Shown piece by piece: positions 45,818 to 55,407 of a stretch of DNA of 64,000 nt. Made by a program: the position numbers and the translations under genes. How positions within the stretch are numbered: position 1 is the stretch's first letter; each line of letters opens with the position of its first letter. The notes beneath the pieces are model-generated. The model did no database searches and was not told the DNA's origin. It worked only from the letters and a program-made list of their open reading frames with translations. This DNA is from Sunxiuqinia dokdonensis (GTDB lineage: Bacteria > Bacteroidota > Bacteroidia > Bacteroidales > Prolixibacteraceae), in NCBI RefSeq assembly GCF_001270965.1, contig NZ_LGIA01000176.1, positions 50,071 to 114,070 of the forward strand, written 5' to 3'.

Positions 45818-46025
45818 AAATCTTTTGGTTTTTGGCTTGCGTTTGTTTTGTTTTTTTTAAGCCGAAGTACATGAGCACAACGCCAATAAGGAATAGGGTT
45901 ATTTTTCCCCATAGGTACCCTTTCCCGTATTCTGACAGGATATTGTAATCAAAAATGTATTTCAACAACGACAAGAATGAGAAGAATGACAGTACGATTC
46001 CGGTTATCCGAAGAAATTTTTTCAT
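45816..46025 (-). CDS. Small two-helix membrane protein
   Basis: A 69-residue protein with two membrane segments: ITGIVLSFFSFLSLLKYIF (about 8-26) and ITLFLIGVVLMYFGL (about 42-56), then a Lys/Gln-rich cytosolic tail. No family is recognised. The stop codon (45816-45818) lies within the last bases of the MITE-like element, so the original C-terminus may have been altered by the insertion. It lies on the same strand as the Bor-like lipoprotein gene, 61 bases downstream of it. Confidence 0.6.
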   Translation of the reverse strand: MKKFLRITGIVLSFFSFLSLLKYIFDYNILSEYGKGYLWGKITLFLIGVVLMYFGLKKTKQTQAKNQKI

Positions 46026-46086
46026 TGAATTTACTGATTGAAGCTTGAGATAATTTCTGAATTGAAATTATCTCAAGCAAGCATTA

Positions 46087-46380
46087 TTATTTTGTTACAA
46101 TTGTTGTCGTTGGGGTGTAAATACCAAAGGTCAGGGCATTAATCAGCCCATCAACAAAAGTGTGGGTGATGGTCACATTATAGTCCTCGGCTCCACCAGC
46201 CATTTCCTTGGCATCGGAGACGCCAACAGGTGCAAGACCATAAACCACGTAGTGATTCATCTTCTTAACTTCGACACCGGTTTGCGAACCTTCACCTACG
46301 GTGGCTGTGTAAGTGTAGCACGATGTCATACAAAACGTAAGTCCAATGATCACCAACAAAGATAAAATTACTTTTTTCAT
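46087..46380 (-). CDS. Bor-like lipoprotein
   Basis: A 97-residue protein with a lipoprotein signal: hydrophobic residues 4-16 and a lipobox-like MTSC with Cys21 as the lipidation site. The mature part resembles the phage lambda Bor family: a central GLAPVGVSDAKEMAGGAEDY (Bor has a Gly-Gly-Ala-Glu in the same place) and the C-terminal THTFVDGLINALTFGIYTP, matching the TFVNGLLGFITLGIYTP of Bor. Lambda Bor is a surface lipoprotein linked to serum resistance. There are no phage genes nearby, so this is a chromosomal homologue; its job in this organism is unknown. Confidence 0.75.
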   Translation of the reverse strand: MKKVILSLLVIIGLTFCMTSCYTYTATVGEGSQTGVEVKKMNHYVVYGLAPVGVSDAKEMAGGAEDYNVTITHTFVDGLINALTFGIYTPTTTIVTK

Positions 46381-46490
46381 ACTCCTTTTATTTGAAATCT
46401 TCCTACTCGTATGGCTTTTCGGATTCGCCCCGTTTTTTCAGTGGGTTCTGGTCTCCACTTGAGTATTATTTACAGAAGGGTAAATTCAGG

Positions 46491-47135
46491 TTATGCTTTC
46501 ACGCCCAGTTTTTCAAGCAGTTGGGGCTTGTCGGCCAGGGCAATTTTGGCAACCGTGTAGTAAAGGCTCATCCACTCGTTAATTTCGTCCATGGCGCGGT
46601 CCCGGTCGTCAGTAGCTTGCTGCGCTTCGCCGCTTTCGTTCTTTTGAGCAGCACGCAATAAATCCAGGTTGTTTAGTTGATCCAGACTGGCCTGCAAGGT
46701 TTCGGTCGTAATATTGACCATCGCGAATTTGCTCAGCACTTGCGGTGTAGACAACGCATTGTTGTAAAAGGTTCGGGCCTGACTGATATACTCTTCGTAG
46801 CGCCATCTCCGGCGGCCATTCACATCCAACATGGACAGTATTCCGTTATCGGTGGCAAATAGCTTGCGAGCCAGCCTGATGTGGGGCATGTAGGTTGAAT
46901 CATTAAATTCGTCTATCGCGTTGTCCAGCACCGTCGTTGCCGAATATTGTTCTCCATATTCTTTTTCTTGCTTGATATTAAGCTGTTGGGCTTGTTGCAA
47001 GAGGACAGTGCCTTCTGCAATTCGTTCGGTGTCGTAATTGAAGTTTTGAGTGGCTTCAAGGATTTCAGGATCTGTAGCATTTGTTAAGGTTAGTTGGTAA
47101 CCTCCCAGGTCTTGTGCAATTTTTTGATTTCTCAT
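46491..47135 (-). CDS. Helical protein of unknown function
   Basis: A 214-residue soluble protein with no signal peptide, membrane segment or recognised domain. The predicted structure from the residue pattern is all helix: long amphipathic stretches such as IAEGTVLLQQAQQLNIKQEKEYG (about 38-60) and the last 70 residues. An aromatic-basic patch GRRRWRYEEYI occurs near 107-117. Similar uncharacterised proteins exist in Bacteroidota, but no function is known to me. Sixty-five bases upstream of its start is a 222-base array of 20-bp repeats that probably covers its promoter. Confidence 0.7.
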   Translation of the reverse strand: MRNQKIAQDLGGYQLTLTNATDPEILEATQNFNYDTERIAEGTVLLQQAQQLNIKQEKEYGEQYSATTVLDNAIDEFNDSTYMPHIRLARKLFATDNGILSMLDVNGRRRWRYEEYISQARTFYNNALSTPQVLSKFAMVNITTETLQASLDQLNNLDLLRAAQKNESGEAQQATDDRDRAMDEINEWMSLYYTVAKIALADKPQLLEKLGVKA

Positions 47136-47200
47136 GATAGTTAATTTTTAGGTCTTATTTCAATATTTCAATTAGGTTCTTTTTTTACAAATTTTGAGTG

Positions 47201-47422
47201 CTACTGAAAACTTTTCGATTCTACCGTCAACTTTTTAATTCTACCGTCAATTTTTGAGTTCTACCGAAAACTTTTCGACTCAACGGTCAACTTTTGAGTC
47301 CTTTCAGGATTTTTTTCGATTCTACCATCAATTTTTAAATTCTACCGATAATTTTTCAATTTCTACCGAAAACTTTTCAATCCTACGGTGAATTTTTGTG
47401 TTCTGCCAACAACTTTTCATTT
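47201..47422. repeat. 20-bp tandem repeat, eleven copies
   Basis: Units start at 47201, 47221, 47241, 47261, 47281, 47301, 47322, 47342, 47363, 47383 and 47403; nine are 20 bases and two are 21. Most begin CTACCG and continue through A/T-rich sequence like TCAACTTTTTAATT, and several contain the palindrome GAAAACTTTTC. Divergence between units is moderate. The 20-base period breaks reading frames, so it is not coding, and there are no spacers, so it is not CRISPR. It lies between the helical-protein gene and the M3 peptidase gene. Confidence 0.88.
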
Positions 47423-47864
47423 CAACCCCGATTTGATCAGAATTCTCCTGTTTTTCATTTCCGCTCATACCAAATTGGAGATTTGCTGGCCGGTTTCGTC
47501 GATCAAAATCACACAAATGCATTTGTTCGCAAAATGTGTTCTTCAGTTGACGATAAGAATGAGTCTTGACCAGGATGCAACGGTCTTTGAAAGGCGCTTT
47601 TTTCATACAGGTTTTAAAGGGTTGATTTTCCTTGATTAAATTAAATGATCGGATGCTGACAAAAAAGAAAAATGTGAAAAAAGATATGAACTGATCATTT
47701 TGGGGGCAAAAACATGCTGAAACTCCGACGAACGAACTTTTTGCCCCCAAATTAGCGACCAAAAACAAGCCGTTTTCGAGCCAAATCCTAACGATTATCA
47801 GCATTGAAACGTCATTTTTTTTCTATTTTTCGGGCAAAATTTTTCAAAATTAACCCGGAAGAAC
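47423..47864. other. Gap between the 20-bp repeats and the M3 peptidase
   Basis: About 440 bases. A minus-strand ORF (47328-47804) crosses it but its C-terminus is only translated repeat and its start is an unconvincing hydrophobic stretch, so it is not called. No clear promoter or RNA gene was found. Confidence 0.5.
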
Positions 47865-49976
47865 ATGAAGAAAATTAATCCTGTTTTATTGCTTATTCTG
47901 GCTATTTTTGTTTCCTGTAATTCATCCACCGAAACGAAAACTGCCATGGACAATCCATTTCTGAAACCATACGACACGCCTTTCGAGGTACCTCCTTTTG
48001 AGCAGATCGAAATAGCACACTATTTGCCTGCTGTCGAAGAAGGAATTAAACAACATCAACAAGAAATTGAGGCGATTACAAGTAATTCGGAAGCGCCAAC
48101 TTTCGAGAACACCATCCTCGCTTTTGATGAAGCGGGCGACTTGCTGGAGCGGGTAACCACCGTTTTCTTTAACCTGAACTCGGCCAACACCAACGAAGAC
48201 ATGCAGGCTTTGGCCCGCGAGATTTCACCCAAAGTAACCGAGCATAGCGACAACATCATGCTGAACAAAGCTTTGTTTCAGCGGGTGAAAGCAGTGTACG
48301 ACCAGCGCGAAAACCTGGACCTCGATGCCGAGCAGATGCGGGTGCTGGAGAAATACTACAAAGATTTTGAACGCAGTGGTGCAAATTTGTCAGACGAAGA
48401 CCAGGCGAAATTGCGTGCGCTGAACCAGGAATTGTCGAACCTGCGTTTGCAATTTGGCGAAAACCTGTTGGCCGAAACCAACAAGAACTTTCAGTTGGTG
48501 GTTGACAACGAGGCCGATTTGAGTGGCTTGCCTGAGGGTGTAATTTCTGCTGCCGCCGAAGAAGCCGACAAAGCCGGAATGGCTGGCCAATGGGTTTTTA
48601 CCCTGCAAAAGCCCAGCTTGATTCCATTTCTGCAATACGCCGACAACCGCGACCTGCGCGAGAAAATTTACCGCGGCTACTTTATGCGCGGCGACAATGA
48701 CAACGAGTTTGACAACAAAGAGGTGTTGGCCCAATTGGTGGAGCTGCGGCAGGAGAAAGCCGAATTGCTGGGTTTTGATAACCATGCCGTTTACATTACC
48801 GATAACAACATGGCCAAAACACCGGAAAATGTGTACGATTTTCTGTATAAACTTTGGAAACCTGCATTGGAAGTCGCCAAAGAGGAACGTGCCGAAATGC
48901 AGGCCATCGTTGATCGCGAGGGTGGCAATTTTCAGCTGGCCTCATGGGATTGGTGGTACTATGCCGAAAAACTTCGCAAAGAGAAATATGATTTGGATGA
49001 AGAGGAACTGAAACCTTACTTCAGCCTGGAAAATGTGCGCGACGGTATTTTTTATGTGTCCAACCAGTTGTATGGCATCCAGTTTGAGCGCCGCGAAGAC
49101 ATTCCGGTGTATCATCCCGAAGCGGAAGCCTGGGAAGTGAAGGAAGCCGATGGAACGCACGTGGGTGTTTTATACATGGATTTTCACCCGAGAGACGGGA
49201 AAAGGGTAGGGGCATGGAATACCGGCTACCGCGACCAGGCCTACAAAGACGGAGAGAAAGTTCAGTACCCGATCACTTCGATTGTGTGTAACTTTACCCG
49301 CCCAACCGGCGACACGCCCGCGCTGCTCAACTTTGATGAGGTGACCACCTTCTTCCACGAGTTCGGCCACGCCCTGCACGGATTGTTTACCGACGGGCCC
49401 TACCAGCGCACGGCAGGCAATGTGCCTCGCGACTTTGTGGAGCTGCCTTCACAAATCATGGAAAACTGGGCTGCCGAACCCGAAGTGTTAAAAGTATATG
49501 CCAAGCATTACGAAACCGGCGAGGTCATTCCGGATGAGCTGGTTCAGAAAATTGTGAACAGCGGTCATTTCAATCAGGGCTTTGCGACGGTTGAATACCT
49601 GGCGGCCGCGCTGCTCGACATGGATTGGCACACGCAGGAGTTTGCCGGCGATGTTCGCGCATTTGAAAAAACGGCGCTCGACCGCATTGGCTTGATCGAA
49701 GAGATTATTCCGCGCTACCGCAGCACCTATTTCTCGCACATTTTTGCTGGTGGTTATTCGGCTGGCTACTATGTGTACATTTGGGCCGGCGTGCTGGACA
49801 CCGATGCGTTTGCAGCGTTTAAAGAGTCAGGCGATTTGTTCAATCCTGAATTGGCAGCCAAATTCCGCACTTTGTTGGCCAAATCGGGCTCCGACGAAGG
49901 CATGGTGATTTACCGCGCCTTCAGGGGACAAGATCCTTCGCCCGAATATTTGTTGCAGAAAAGGGGACTGAAATAG
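47865..49976 (+). CDS. dcp: M3 family peptidyl-dipeptidase (Dcp-like lipoprotein)
   Basis: A 703-residue zinc metallopeptidase. The active site is HEFGH (His498-His502), with third zinc ligand Glu526 in RDFVELPSQ, exactly the M3 spacing. The order of conserved blocks and length match bacterial Dcp (680 residues), which removes dipeptides from peptide C-termini. Unlike cytosolic E. coli Dcp it begins with a lipoprotein signal (LLLILAIFVSC, Cys19), so it probably works in the periplasm or at the outer membrane, as do many Bacteroidota homologues. It is monocistronic, with a terminator 25 bases after the stop. Confidence 0.93.
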   Translation: MKKINPVLLLILAIFVSCNSSTETKTAMDNPFLKPYDTPFEVPPFEQIEIAHYLPAVEEGIKQHQQEIEAITSNSEAPTFENTILAFDEAGDLLERVTTVFFNLNSANTNEDMQALAREISPKVTEHSDNIMLNKALFQRVKAVYDQRENLDLDAEQMRVLEKYYKDFERSGANLSDEDQAKLRALNQELSNLRLQFGENLLAETNKNFQLVVDNEADLSGLPEGVISAAAEEADKAGMAGQWVFTLQKPSLIPFLQYADNRDLREKIYRGYFMRGDNDNEFDNKEVLAQLVELRQEKAELLGFDNHAVYITDNNMAKTPENVYDFLYKLWKPALEVAKEERAEMQAIVDREGGNFQLASWDWWYYAEKLRKEKYDLDEEELKPYFSLENVRDGIFYVSNQLYGIQFERREDIPVYHPEAEAWEVKEADGTHVGVLYMDFHPRDGKRVGAWNTGYRDQAYKDGEKVQYPITSIVCNFTRPTGDTPALLNFDEVTTFFHEFGHALHGLFTDGPYQRTAGNVPRDFVELPSQIMENWAAEPEVLKVYAKHYETGEVIPDELVQKIVNSGHFNQGFATVEYLAAALLDMDWHTQEFAGDVRAFEKTALDRIGLIEEIIPRYRSTYFSHIFAGGYSAGYYVYIWAGVLDTDAFAAFKESGDLFNPELAAKFRTLLAKSGSDEGMVIYRAFRGQDPSPEYLLQKRGLK

Positions 49977-50000
49977 CCAGTAGTTGAATAATTTCAGATG

Positions 50001-50036
50001 AAAGAGCCTTGTGGATTGCATTCCGCAAGGCTCTTT
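50001..50036 (+). terminator. Intrinsic terminator after dcp
   Basis: AAAGAGCCTTGTGG/CCGCAAGGCTCTTT form a 14-bp stem with one wobble and an eight-base loop, 25 bases after the dcp stop. Only three T end the stem. Confidence 0.65.
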
Positions 50037-50124
50037 CAATTATGATTTTATTGACGGAATACAAGCTTTAATTTCAATGGCTTTTGTAAATTGCACGCCT
50101 CAACTAATACTGACTTTGACCTGT

Positions 50125-51015
50125 ATGAGCGAACTGCTTAAAAATCACATCAAGCTACATTTCGTTGTTTTTATTTATGGTTTCACGGCCATTCTGGGGA
50201 AACTGATTACCTTGCCAGCTGCCGAAATGGTTTGGTACCGCATGCTCATTGCTTTTGGGGCTTTGGGCTTGTTTCTCAAGTACCGCAAACGATCCATTGC
50301 CTATCCGCCGCGTGCCATTTGGCAAATGCTGGGCGTCGGCCTGGTGGTGGCTTTCCACTGGATCACCTTCTTTCATGCCGTCAAAATCTCCAATGTGTCG
50401 GTCACTTTGGGCTGCCTGGCATCCACAACCTTATTCACCAGCATCCTCGAACCCATCATTGTGAAACGACGAATTATTTGGGTTGAAGTGGTGATTGGGC
50501 TGATTATTATTTTGGGCCTTTACCTCATTTTTCAATTTGAATTTCGCTACAAATGGGGCATTATTACGGCGCTGACTTCGGCTTTTCTGGCGGGTTTATT
50601 TACCGTGCTCAATAAAACGTTCATCACCAAGTTCAACCCGGTGGCCATCAGTTTTTACGAGATGGGTGCCGGCTTTGCTGGCATTACACTCTTTTTGTTG
50701 CTGAGTGGGCGGTTTTCGTCAGGCTTTGTGGCTCCGGTCCCCATGGACTGGTTATGGCTGCTTATTCTGGGCATCGTTTGTACCGCCTACGCTTATATGG
50801 TTTCCATTGATGTGATGAAAGTGCTATCGGCCTATTCGGTGGTGCTCACCATCAACATGGAACCGGTTTATGGCATTGTGATGGCCTACTTTATTTTCAA
50901 GGATTCGGAATATATGTCTGCCGGATTTTATATCGGTACGGCGGTCATTTTGTCTGCCGTTATTCTGTACCCATTTATTCTTCGGAAACTGAACAGGCGG
51001 GTGCAGGTGGTGTAA
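50125..51015 (+). CDS. EamA/DMT family transporter
   Basis: A 296-residue inner-membrane protein of the drug/metabolite transporter superfamily with ten membrane segments arranged as two EamA repeats. The first repeat (about 10-140) contains VVAFHWITFFHAVKISNVSVTLGCLA and the second (about 150-285) ends with VLTINMEPVYGIVMAYFIFKDSE, a DMT hallmark. The ATG at 50125 (MSELLKNHIKLHF) was chosen because the longer ORF from 50011 starts inside the dcp terminator. Substrate is unknown; DMT members export amino acids, nucleotides or drugs. Confidence 0.88.
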   Translation: MSELLKNHIKLHFVVFIYGFTAILGKLITLPAAEMVWYRMLIAFGALGLFLKYRKRSIAYPPRAIWQMLGVGLVVAFHWITFFHAVKISNVSVTLGCLASTTLFTSILEPIIVKRRIIWVEVVIGLIIILGLYLIFQFEFRYKWGIITALTSAFLAGLFTVLNKTFITKFNPVAISFYEMGAGFAGITLFLLLSGRFSSGFVAPVPMDWLWLLILGIVCTAYAYMVSIDVMKVLSAYSVVLTINMEPVYGIVMAYFIFKDSEYMSAGFYIGTAVILSAVILYPFILRKLNRRVQVV

Positions 51016-51040
51016 AATAAGCGTTTGGTTTTTTCCTGAT

Positions 51041-51074
51041 TTGAATGATATTCTGCCTGAGGATACTATCTTTA
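51041..51074 (+). promoter_or_regulatory. Likely CotH gene promoter
   Basis: TTG (51041-51043), a 23-base spacer and TATCTTTA (51067-51074), one base off the consensus, about 70 bases before the ATG. Confidence 0.5.
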
Positions 51075-51142
51075 CTTCCAAAATGCCATATGGAGCTCCG
51101 TTGATGTTTCGATTGGCATAACCTAAAGCTAAACTGATTTCC

Positions 51143-52753
51143 ATGAGGAACTATTTACCTATTCTGCTGCTCTTTTTTATTTCGTGTTTTGCTGCTTATG
51201 GCCAAACTGTAAGTTCGTTTGGGTCTTCAAACCTGCCACTTATTTTGATTGATACCGATGGATATCAAATCAAGGATGACCCCAAGATTGCTGCAGAGAT
51301 GGGCATCATCTGGAATGGAGCCGGGAAAACCAATGCGTCAACCGATGCCTTTAATGATTACAATGGAAAAATTGGCATTGAACTTCGCGGATCTTCCTCT
51401 CAAGGTTTTCCAAAAAAATCATACGGCTTGGAATTGAAAAATGAGCTCGGCGAGGATATTGACGCCTCCTTGCTGGGTATGCCGGAGGAAGAAGACTGGA
51501 TTCTGTATGGTCCGTACTCTGATAAAACGCTCATTCGCAACGTACTTATTTTTACGCTCGATGCCGCGCTTGGGCATTATTCGCCCCGGTGTCGTTTTGT
51601 CGAGTTGTTTTTGAATGACCAATACCAAGGCGTGTACGTGCTGATGGAAAAAATTAAGCGCGATGACTTTCGGCTGGATTTGGCCAAGTTAAATCCCGAT
51701 GAGTTGTCGGGCGAAGATCTGACGGGTGGCTACATCATTAAAATAGACAAAACCACCGGAAGCGGTGGCAGCGGTTGGTATTCCGACTACCTGAGCAAGG
51801 CCAACAGGCGCACTTTTTTTCAATACGAAGTGCCGAAGTTTGATGAGATTCAGCCCGCGCAAAAGAACTACATTCAAGATTACGTCGATATGGTTGAAAA
51901 GGCCTTGAACGACAATAACTTTGACGGAACGAACGGCTTTCGGCAATTGGCCGATGAGGATAGTTTTATCGATTACATGATCATGAATGAGCTGTCGAAA
52001 AATATTGACGGCTATCGGTTAAGCACTTTTTTGCACAAAGACAAAAATGGCAAGCTGAAGTTAGGCCCAATCTGGGATTTTAACCTGGCTTTTGGCAATG
52101 CCAATTATTATAACGGCGAATCGACTTCGGGTTTTCAGTTTGAAGCCAATTTGGGAAACGACGACTGGCAGAATCCGTTTTGGTGGCCGATTTTGTTCGA
52201 AGACAATACTTTTCGGAGAAAGCTGAAAGACCGCTGGAGCAGTTTGCGCGAAAACCAGTTATCTGACCAGCGAATCACCACCGTGGTCGATAGTCTGACC
52301 AATTTGCTGGCCGATGCTCAAGGGCGCAATTTTCAGAAATGGCCGGTACTTAGCACCTGGGTTTGGCCCAACGCCTACGTCGGCAATAGCTATTCGGCAG
52401 AAGTGAGCTGGCTGAAAAGCTGGATTAACAATCGTCTCAACTGGCTCGACACAAACATTGAAGGTTTGTACGTTGGCTCCCCCGAACTGGCGCAAAACCA
52501 GGATGTTCAAGTTTTCCCCAATCCCTTTCGGAATGAACTGCATTTGGAGTTGAGTGCGAATCTGCGGGGGAATCTCAGTTGGATGATCTACACCATGCAA
52601 GGCGCAAAAGTGGCTGAAAATACCTTGGAGCCTGAAAGTGGACAGGTGATCATTTCCGATGCCAAAATTAGAATACTTCCGGCTGGCGTTTATTTTCTCC
52701 GGATCATGCAGGATGGTGAGGTGGTGCTGAATCAAAAATTGGTGAAACAATAA
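51143..52753 (+). CDS. CotH-family protein with T9SS sorting tail
   Basis: A 536-residue secreted protein: signal peptide (about 1-20, ending AAYGQ), a CotH kinase-like domain (about 30-400) with LRGSSSQGFPKKSYGLEL, GYIIKIDK and GPIWDFNLAFG, and a C-terminal domain starting VQVFPNPFRNELHLEL (about 455), typical of type IX secretion. CotH phosphorylates spore-coat proteins in Bacillus; the Bacteroidota copies are surface or secreted atypical kinases whose targets are not known. The tail says it is exported through the Por secretion system and perhaps attached to the cell surface. Confidence 0.9.
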   Translation: MRNYLPILLLFFISCFAAYGQTVSSFGSSNLPLILIDTDGYQIKDDPKIAAEMGIIWNGAGKTNASTDAFNDYNGKIGIELRGSSSQGFPKKSYGLELKNELGEDIDASLLGMPEEEDWILYGPYSDKTLIRNVLIFTLDAALGHYSPRCRFVELFLNDQYQGVYVLMEKIKRDDFRLDLAKLNPDELSGEDLTGGYIIKIDKTTGSGGSGWYSDYLSKANRRTFFQYEVPKFDEIQPAQKNYIQDYVDMVEKALNDNNFDGTNGFRQLADEDSFIDYMIMNELSKNIDGYRLSTFLHKDKNGKLKLGPIWDFNLAFGNANYYNGESTSGFQFEANLGNDDWQNPFWWPILFEDNTFRRKLKDRWSSLRENQLSDQRITTVVDSLTNLLADAQGRNFQKWPVLSTWVWPNAYVGNSYSAEVSWLKSWINNRLNWLDTNIEGLYVGSPELAQNQDVQVFPNPFRNELHLELSANLRGNLSWMIYTMQGAKVAENTLEPESGQVIISDAKIRILPAGVYFLRIMQDGEVVLNQKLVKQ

Positions 52754-52856
52754 AAGAGTGCAGCGATGGTGCGCATAGTCTATTCGTTTTACACCGATAT
52801 TTGTTAAATGACTGTTCCTGTTGAATAACTTTTTAAGCCTCTTTGCAGGATTTGTT

Positions 52857-52864
52857 TATCTTTG
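52857..52864 (+). promoter_or_regulatory. guaA promoter -7 box
   Basis: TATCTTTG is an exact TAnnTTTG box whose last base lies 21 bases before the guaA ATG, giving a very short leader. The -33 region has no good TTG. Confidence 0.55.
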
Positions 52865-52885
52865 CCCCATCCTAAAAACAGATTC

Positions 52886-54415
52886 ATGCAAGAGAAAATT
52901 TTGATCCTCGACTTTGGTTCGCAGTACACCCAGTTGATTGGCCGCCGCGTACGTGAATTGAATATCTACTGTGAGATTTATCCTTACAATCATTATCCTG
53001 AAATTGATGAAAGCGTGAAGGGCGTGATCCTAAGCGGAAGTCCGTTCTCGGTGCGCGATGAAAATGCGCCCAAGCCTGATCTTTCAAAAATAAAAGGAAA
53101 ACTGCCATTGCTGGGCGTGTGCTACGGTGCGCAATACATGGCGCACTATTTTGGAGGCGAAGTGCTGCCATCCGACTCGCGCGAATATGGCCGGGCCAAC
53201 CTGGGATTTATCGATCAGGAATGTGAACTGTTTCAAAAAATGACTTTGGGCACGCAGGTGTGGATGTCGCATGGCGACACGATTGAGCGCCTGCCCGAAA
53301 ACTATAAAATTATCGCGTCAACCGCTGACGTGAAGAACGCCGCCTATAAGATTGAAGGCGAAACCACCTACGCCATCCAGTTTCACCCCGAGGTTTACCA
53401 TACCACCGAAGGCAAGCAACTGTTGCAAAACTTTGCGGTCGACATTTGTGGTTGCAAACAAGACTGGACGCCTACTTCGTTTATCGAAACCACGGTGGCC
53501 GAGCTGAAGGAAAAGTTGGGGAACGACAAGGTGGTGCTCGGGCTATCGGGCGGTGTGGATTCGTCGGTTGCCGGCGTGTTGCTGTACCAGGCCATTGGTA
53601 AAAACCTGACCTGTATTTTTGTTGATAATGGCTTGCTTCGCAAAAATGAGTTCGAATCGGTGCTTGATTCTTATAAAGACATGGGGCTGAATGTGATTGG
53701 CGTAGATGCCAAACAAAAGTTTTGGGACGATCTGAAAGGGGTGACTGACCCGGAAGGCAAGCGCAAGATTATTGGCCGTGACTTCATTGAAGTATTCGAT
53801 GCCGAAGCACACAAGATAAAAGATGTGAAATGGCTGGCGCAGGGAACAATTTATCCTGATGTGATTGAATCGGTTTCGGTGAATGGCCCGTCGGCTACCA
53901 TCAAGTCGCACCACAATGTGGGTGGCTTGCCCGAGAAAATGAACCTGAAAGTGGTAGAGCCGCTCAACCTGCTTTTCAAAGACGAAGTTCGGAGGGTTGG
54001 AAAAGCCTTGAACATCAAAAAAGAATTGCTAGGCCGTCATCCTTTCCCGGGACCGGGATTGGGCATTCGTATTTTGAGCGATGTGACGCCGGAAAAAGTC
54101 CGCATTTTGCAGGAGGCCGATGCTATCTTTATTAATGGCCTGCGCGAGTGGAACTTGTATGACGATGTTTGGCAGGCTGGCGTGATGCTGCTGCCCGTTC
54201 AGTCGGTTGGCGTGATGGGCGATGAGCGGACCTACGAGAATGTGGTGGCCTTGCGTGCGGTCATGTCAACTGATGGAATGACCGCCGACTGGGTACATTT
54301 GCCTTACGAGTTTTTGGCTAAAATATCGAACGAAATTATCAACAAAGTGCGTGGAATCAACCGCGTAGTGTATGACATTAGCTCTAAACCGCCCGCAACC
54401 ATTGAGTGGGAATAA
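52886..54415 (+). CDS. guaA: GMP synthase (glutamine-hydrolysing)
   Basis: Converts XMP to GMP using glutamine and ATP, the last step of guanine nucleotide synthesis. From the ATG at 52886 ([13 protein letters not shown]) the protein has 509 residues. It has a class I glutamine amidotransferase domain with Cys79 in GVCYGAQ and the His-Glu pair in FHPEVYHT, a synthetase domain with P-loop LSGGVDSSV, and the C-terminal dimerisation domain with GPGLGIRIL and the final IEWE. A start at 52862 would use TTG and add eight residues overlapping the promoter, so it was rejected. Confidence 0.97.
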   Translation: MQEKILILDFGSQYTQLIGRRVRELNIYCEIYPYNHYPEIDESVKGVILSGSPFSVRDENAPKPDLSKIKGKLPLLGVCYGAQYMAHYFGGEVLPSDSREYGRANLGFIDQECELFQKMTLGTQVWMSHGDTIERLPENYKIIASTADVKNAAYKIEGETTYAIQFHPEVYHTTEGKQLLQNFAVDICGCKQDWTPTSFIETTVAELKEKLGNDKVVLGLSGGVDSSVAGVLLYQAIGKNLTCIFVDNGLLRKNEFESVLDSYKDMGLNVIGVDAKQKFWDDLKGVTDPEGKRKIIGRDFIEVFDAEAHKIKDVKWLAQGTIYPDVIESVSVNGPSATIKSHHNVGGLPEKMNLKVVEPLNLLFKDEVRRVGKALNIKKELLGRHPFPGPGLGIRILSDVTPEKVRILQEADAIFINGLREWNLYDDVWQAGVMLLPVQSVGVMGDERTYENVVALRAVMSTDGMTADWVHLPYEFLAKISNEIINKVRGINRVVYDISSKPPATIEWE

Positions 54416-55407
54416 TCGCCAGGCTTCCCCGGTTTTGAGGCAAACAACCAATTGACATAGCGCAAAGCCTTATCCGAATGGAACATGAACGGATTCGGCT
54501 CATTGCTGTATTTTCTTCGATGAGCAATTCATTTTCAATGATTTCGTCTTCCTCGGAGGCTGGCCTTTTTATGCATGCGAGAGAAACAATTCTGACGAGA
54601 CACACTGGAAATTTCGCTTTAAATGACGACCTCAATCCGATGCTGGGTGCAGATTCCCGGTTGTTATCTGCCGTACGAAGACCATTCAGCAAGTTGGGGT
54701 TTCAAGCGGCATTTTTGTTTATCAGGAATACAGGATAAAAAAGCAAGCGGTTAATGGAAAAATCAGCAGAAGTCAGAATCTTGCATTTGCGATTGCATAA
54801 AATGTAGGGAATTTTCAGGAATAAGTCAATGGGTAGATTTCCTACCGTGTCCGCGATTAAACTTGCGCGTTTTACTCATTGATTTGTATCGGTTCGTTGC
54901 CGAAATTTATCCGTGTTTTGTCCATGTGCTAAATGAAAATTGAAACGGGCTGAAATTGCTTTTTGATTTTACGCGAACAAACCAGACGGGGCGTGTCCTG
55001 CTGTTTTCGTGAGGTCATCAAGACGATGATTCGAGGATCTGGTGTTTCGGCTCACACAATTTTTGATGATGAAACTGATGACGTGCTCTCAACGAATGGT
55101 TTTAATTGTGTGAAAAATCAAAACAAACCATAGTGCTTATACGGCATGTGGCGTAGCCATACCGACTCCGTAATCGAACGAACTTTTCTGTTAAAAAATT
55201 ATTCCAGATTAAGATTGGAAGACCCGATTGAAATGCTCACTTTTTTTGGAATGACTTCAGCGTAAATAGCCTTTGTCTTTTTTCAGAAGTCGAAAAGATC
55301 ATGGGACGACAACCTGCAGTTGCTGATTTCTCTGTTGACAATCCATTTTTATTATTCCCGGAAAAGCGGTTTTCTACTTTCCAACAGCATTGTAATATCC
55401 AGAAATT
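54416..55407. other. Long leader of the polysaccharide locus
   Basis: About 1 kb without a supported gene, upstream of the UpxY-type gene. ORFs on both strands at 54384-54740 are short and unlike any family. Two structures stand out: an exact 10-bp inverted repeat TCACACAATT (55053-55062)/AATTGTGTGA (55105-55114) separated by 42 bases, and a small hairpin with TGGC/GCCA (55149-55159) inside CGG/CCG (55142-55164). They may be part of an RNA leader acted on by the antiterminator. No promoter matching the consensus was found. Confidence 0.5.

Noticed and set aside
46087..46380. Prophage remnant because of the Bor-like gene
   Set aside because: No integrase, capsid, tail or lysis genes and no att-like repeats nearby.
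47201..47422. CRISPR array or coding heptad repeats
   Set aside because: Twenty-base units without spacers; the period is not a multiple of three and stops appear in all useful frames.
47328..47804. Minus-strand 158-codon ORF
   Set aside because: Its C-terminus is translated 20-bp repeat, the rest shows no family or coding signature, and it lies in a gap.
54384..54740. Short ORFs on both strands after guaA
   Set aside because: Partly antisense to guaA, low complexity, no match to known families.
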